Of a stretch of DNA of 64,000 nucleotides, positions 62,693-64,000 are shown in pieces (the first letter of the stretch is position 1; each line of letters begins with the position of its first letter). The translations under genes were made by a program, and so were the position numbers. This stretch comes from Citrus sinensis (taxonomy: Eukaryota > Streptophyta > Magnoliopsida > Sapindales > Rutaceae): positions 8,275,501-8,339,500 of the forward strand of contig NC_068558.1 of the NCBI RefSeq assembly GCF_022201045.2. Direction: 5' to 3'. Below the pieces are notes generated by a model. That model ran no database searches and had not been told where the DNA came from. It saw only the letters and a program-made list of their open reading frames with translations.

Positions 62693-64000
62693 CTAGATTT
62701 CAGTTTTGGGTTCCTGTAGTTGTCTCTTCACTAGTGCAGTGTATACACCACCTTTGCTAAGGAGCTCTTCATGAGTGCCACTTTCAACAATTTCACCATC
62801 AGAAACAACAGCTACGGTGTCTGCACTTTGGACAGTTGATAGTCGATGGGCTATAACGAGAACAGTCCTTCCCTTCATAAGAGAATCCATGGCGTCCTAT
62901 GTATGGTTCAATGAATGAGAAATTATACAAGTGCAATAAAAATGACTAGTTTCTTCAGAAAAGGTGAAGTTTAGTTGAGTTTTCAAGAACCAGAAAACAA
63001 AGGGTAGTGTGTGAAATTACCTGCACCAGGTACTCGCTTTCAGCATCCAGGGCACTTGTGGCTTCATCCAGGAGGAGAATTCTTGGGTTCATCATCAGGG
63101 CTCTGGCAATTGCTACCCTCTGCTTTTGTCCTCCAGAAAGCCTAACCCCACGTTCTCCAACAAAAGTTTGATATTTTTCTGGGAAGTTTGAAATGAAATC
63201 GTGTGCGTTGGCCATTTTCTGCAATTCCAGTCATAAAAAATAATTATGTCCCATGTTTGAGGTGAGAAGATGTCTGATTGGGTAGAGGTGTTAAATTTTA
63301 CCGCTGCATATTCGATGTCAGCACTGCTTGCTTTGCCATCACATCCATACGCTATGTTCTCCTCTATGGAACAATTGAATAGAACTGGCTCTTGGCTCAC
63401 TATACTGATCTGTATATTAAAGGAAGTAATTCACTGTTTTTTGAAGCTATATGGACATTAAATGCAGCCAATCATGAAGGAATAATAACATTTGGCTTGT
63501 ACAACAAAACCATAAATATGAAATGTGTAAATCTCTAGCCTGCTGTGAATGCAACATAGATCAGGTTTACCTTTCTGTGCAGATGTTCATGAGATATTTC
63601 TACCAAAGGAACCCCATTCAACAGGATTTTTCCCTTAATTGGATCATAAAACCTTTCTATCAAGTTCGCTATTGTGCTCTGCAGCAAAGAAACGTATGAG
63701 GAATCATAAGTACTTTGACTCACTCTTCTAACTCTGGTTCTACTCAAGTGGTTTCTCATATAAAATGGAAAATATTTGAACCTAGTCAATATAGAAATAT
63801 CTTCATAAGAAGAAACATTACTTTTCCCCCACCGCTAGGACCAACAAGAGCAATTTTTGAGCCAGACAGCAGTTTCAGTGTTATGCCCTGAAATTAACAG
63901 AACGTATCATATATTTTTATTAGAAAATAAGTGATGGGCATTGTGGTTGGCATAACTTTTGAGAATTATTTGAGCATGACCATTACCTTCAGCACCATAT
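62693..64000 (-). CDS. ABCB27: ABCB half-transporter, TAP2/ALS1 type, C-terminal part
   Basis: Six exons are visible on the minus strand, the first cut by the window edge: 63987-64000, 63822-63887, 63571-63678, 63302-63409, 63021-63218 and 62693-62896. They encode most of the nucleotide-binding domain: Walker A GPSGGGKST split across two exons, Q-loop SQEP, signature LSGGQKQR, Walker [13 protein letters not shown], and H-loop AHRLS, ending with [21 protein letters not shown]. All ATPase motifs are intact. The KMANAH and DAMDSLM segments read like Arabidopsis ALS1/ABCB27 (TAP2), a tonoplast half-transporter needed for aluminium tolerance (from memory). The N-terminal membrane domain lies beyond the window, so the paralogue (ABCB26 versus ABCB27) is not certain. 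Confidence 0.9.

Overview
The window is nuclear DNA from a dicot plant. It is AT-rich, its genes are intron-rich with GT-AG introns and plant-specific families, and its gene deserts are filled with LTR retrotransposon debris and palindromic MITEs. Overall resemblance suggests a woody rosid such as Citrus/Sapindales, but that is an impression from memory and was not computed.

Layout. 0-8.5 kb: a tRNA-Thr(CGU) gene and a LONGIFOLIA/TRM gene (minus). 8.5-14 kb: a gene desert with one Mutator-type MITE. 14.7-19 kb: an FCP1/NLI-type HAD phosphatase-like gene with a long basic N-terminus (minus). 20.2-26.9 kb: a large SURP + RS + CCCH zinc-finger gene, probably an RNA-processing factor (minus). 27.2-36.7 kb: a transposon graveyard with a PIF-like MITE, a decayed Copia element, two related LTRs in opposite orientation that are themselves split or nested, and two sibling MITEs with intact 9-bp target-site duplications. 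37-38.5 kb: a SPIRAL1-like microtubule gene (plus). 40.7-46.8 kb: an 11-exon kelch-repeat gene (minus). 49.1-54.3 kb: a mitochondrial rhomboid protease, RBL12/PARL type (minus). 54.6-56.1 kb: a divergent intergenic region made almost wholly of inverted repeats. 56.3-57.7 kb: a single-exon mTERF gene resembling mTERF15 (plus). 59.1-59.5 kb: a decayed duplicate of the rhomboid first exon. 60.7-61.5 kb: a diverged tandem repeat. 62.7-64 kb: the 3' exons of an ABCB half-transporter of the TAP2/ALS1 (ABCB27) type, running off the right edge.

Exon models were built by hand. Every junction has GT/AG, and each complete model closes in frame (LNG 1114 aa, FCP1-like 793 aa, SURP/CCCH 1470 aa, SP1L 123 aa, kelch 581 aa, RBL12 324 aa). 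The genes are independent housekeeping or developmental loci, not an operon or pathway. The combination LONGIFOLIA, kelch, rhomboid and mTERF recalls the duplicated Arabidopsis chromosome 1 blocks around At1g18600-18620 and At1g74120-74160 (from memory), so this looks like an ancient syntenic segment loosened by insertions. I see no new defence or biosynthetic system. The most unusual material is the MITE and LTR architecture, the duplicated splice acceptor in the kelch gene, the altered catalytic motif in the FCP1-like protein, and the rhomboid exon-1 pseudogene.
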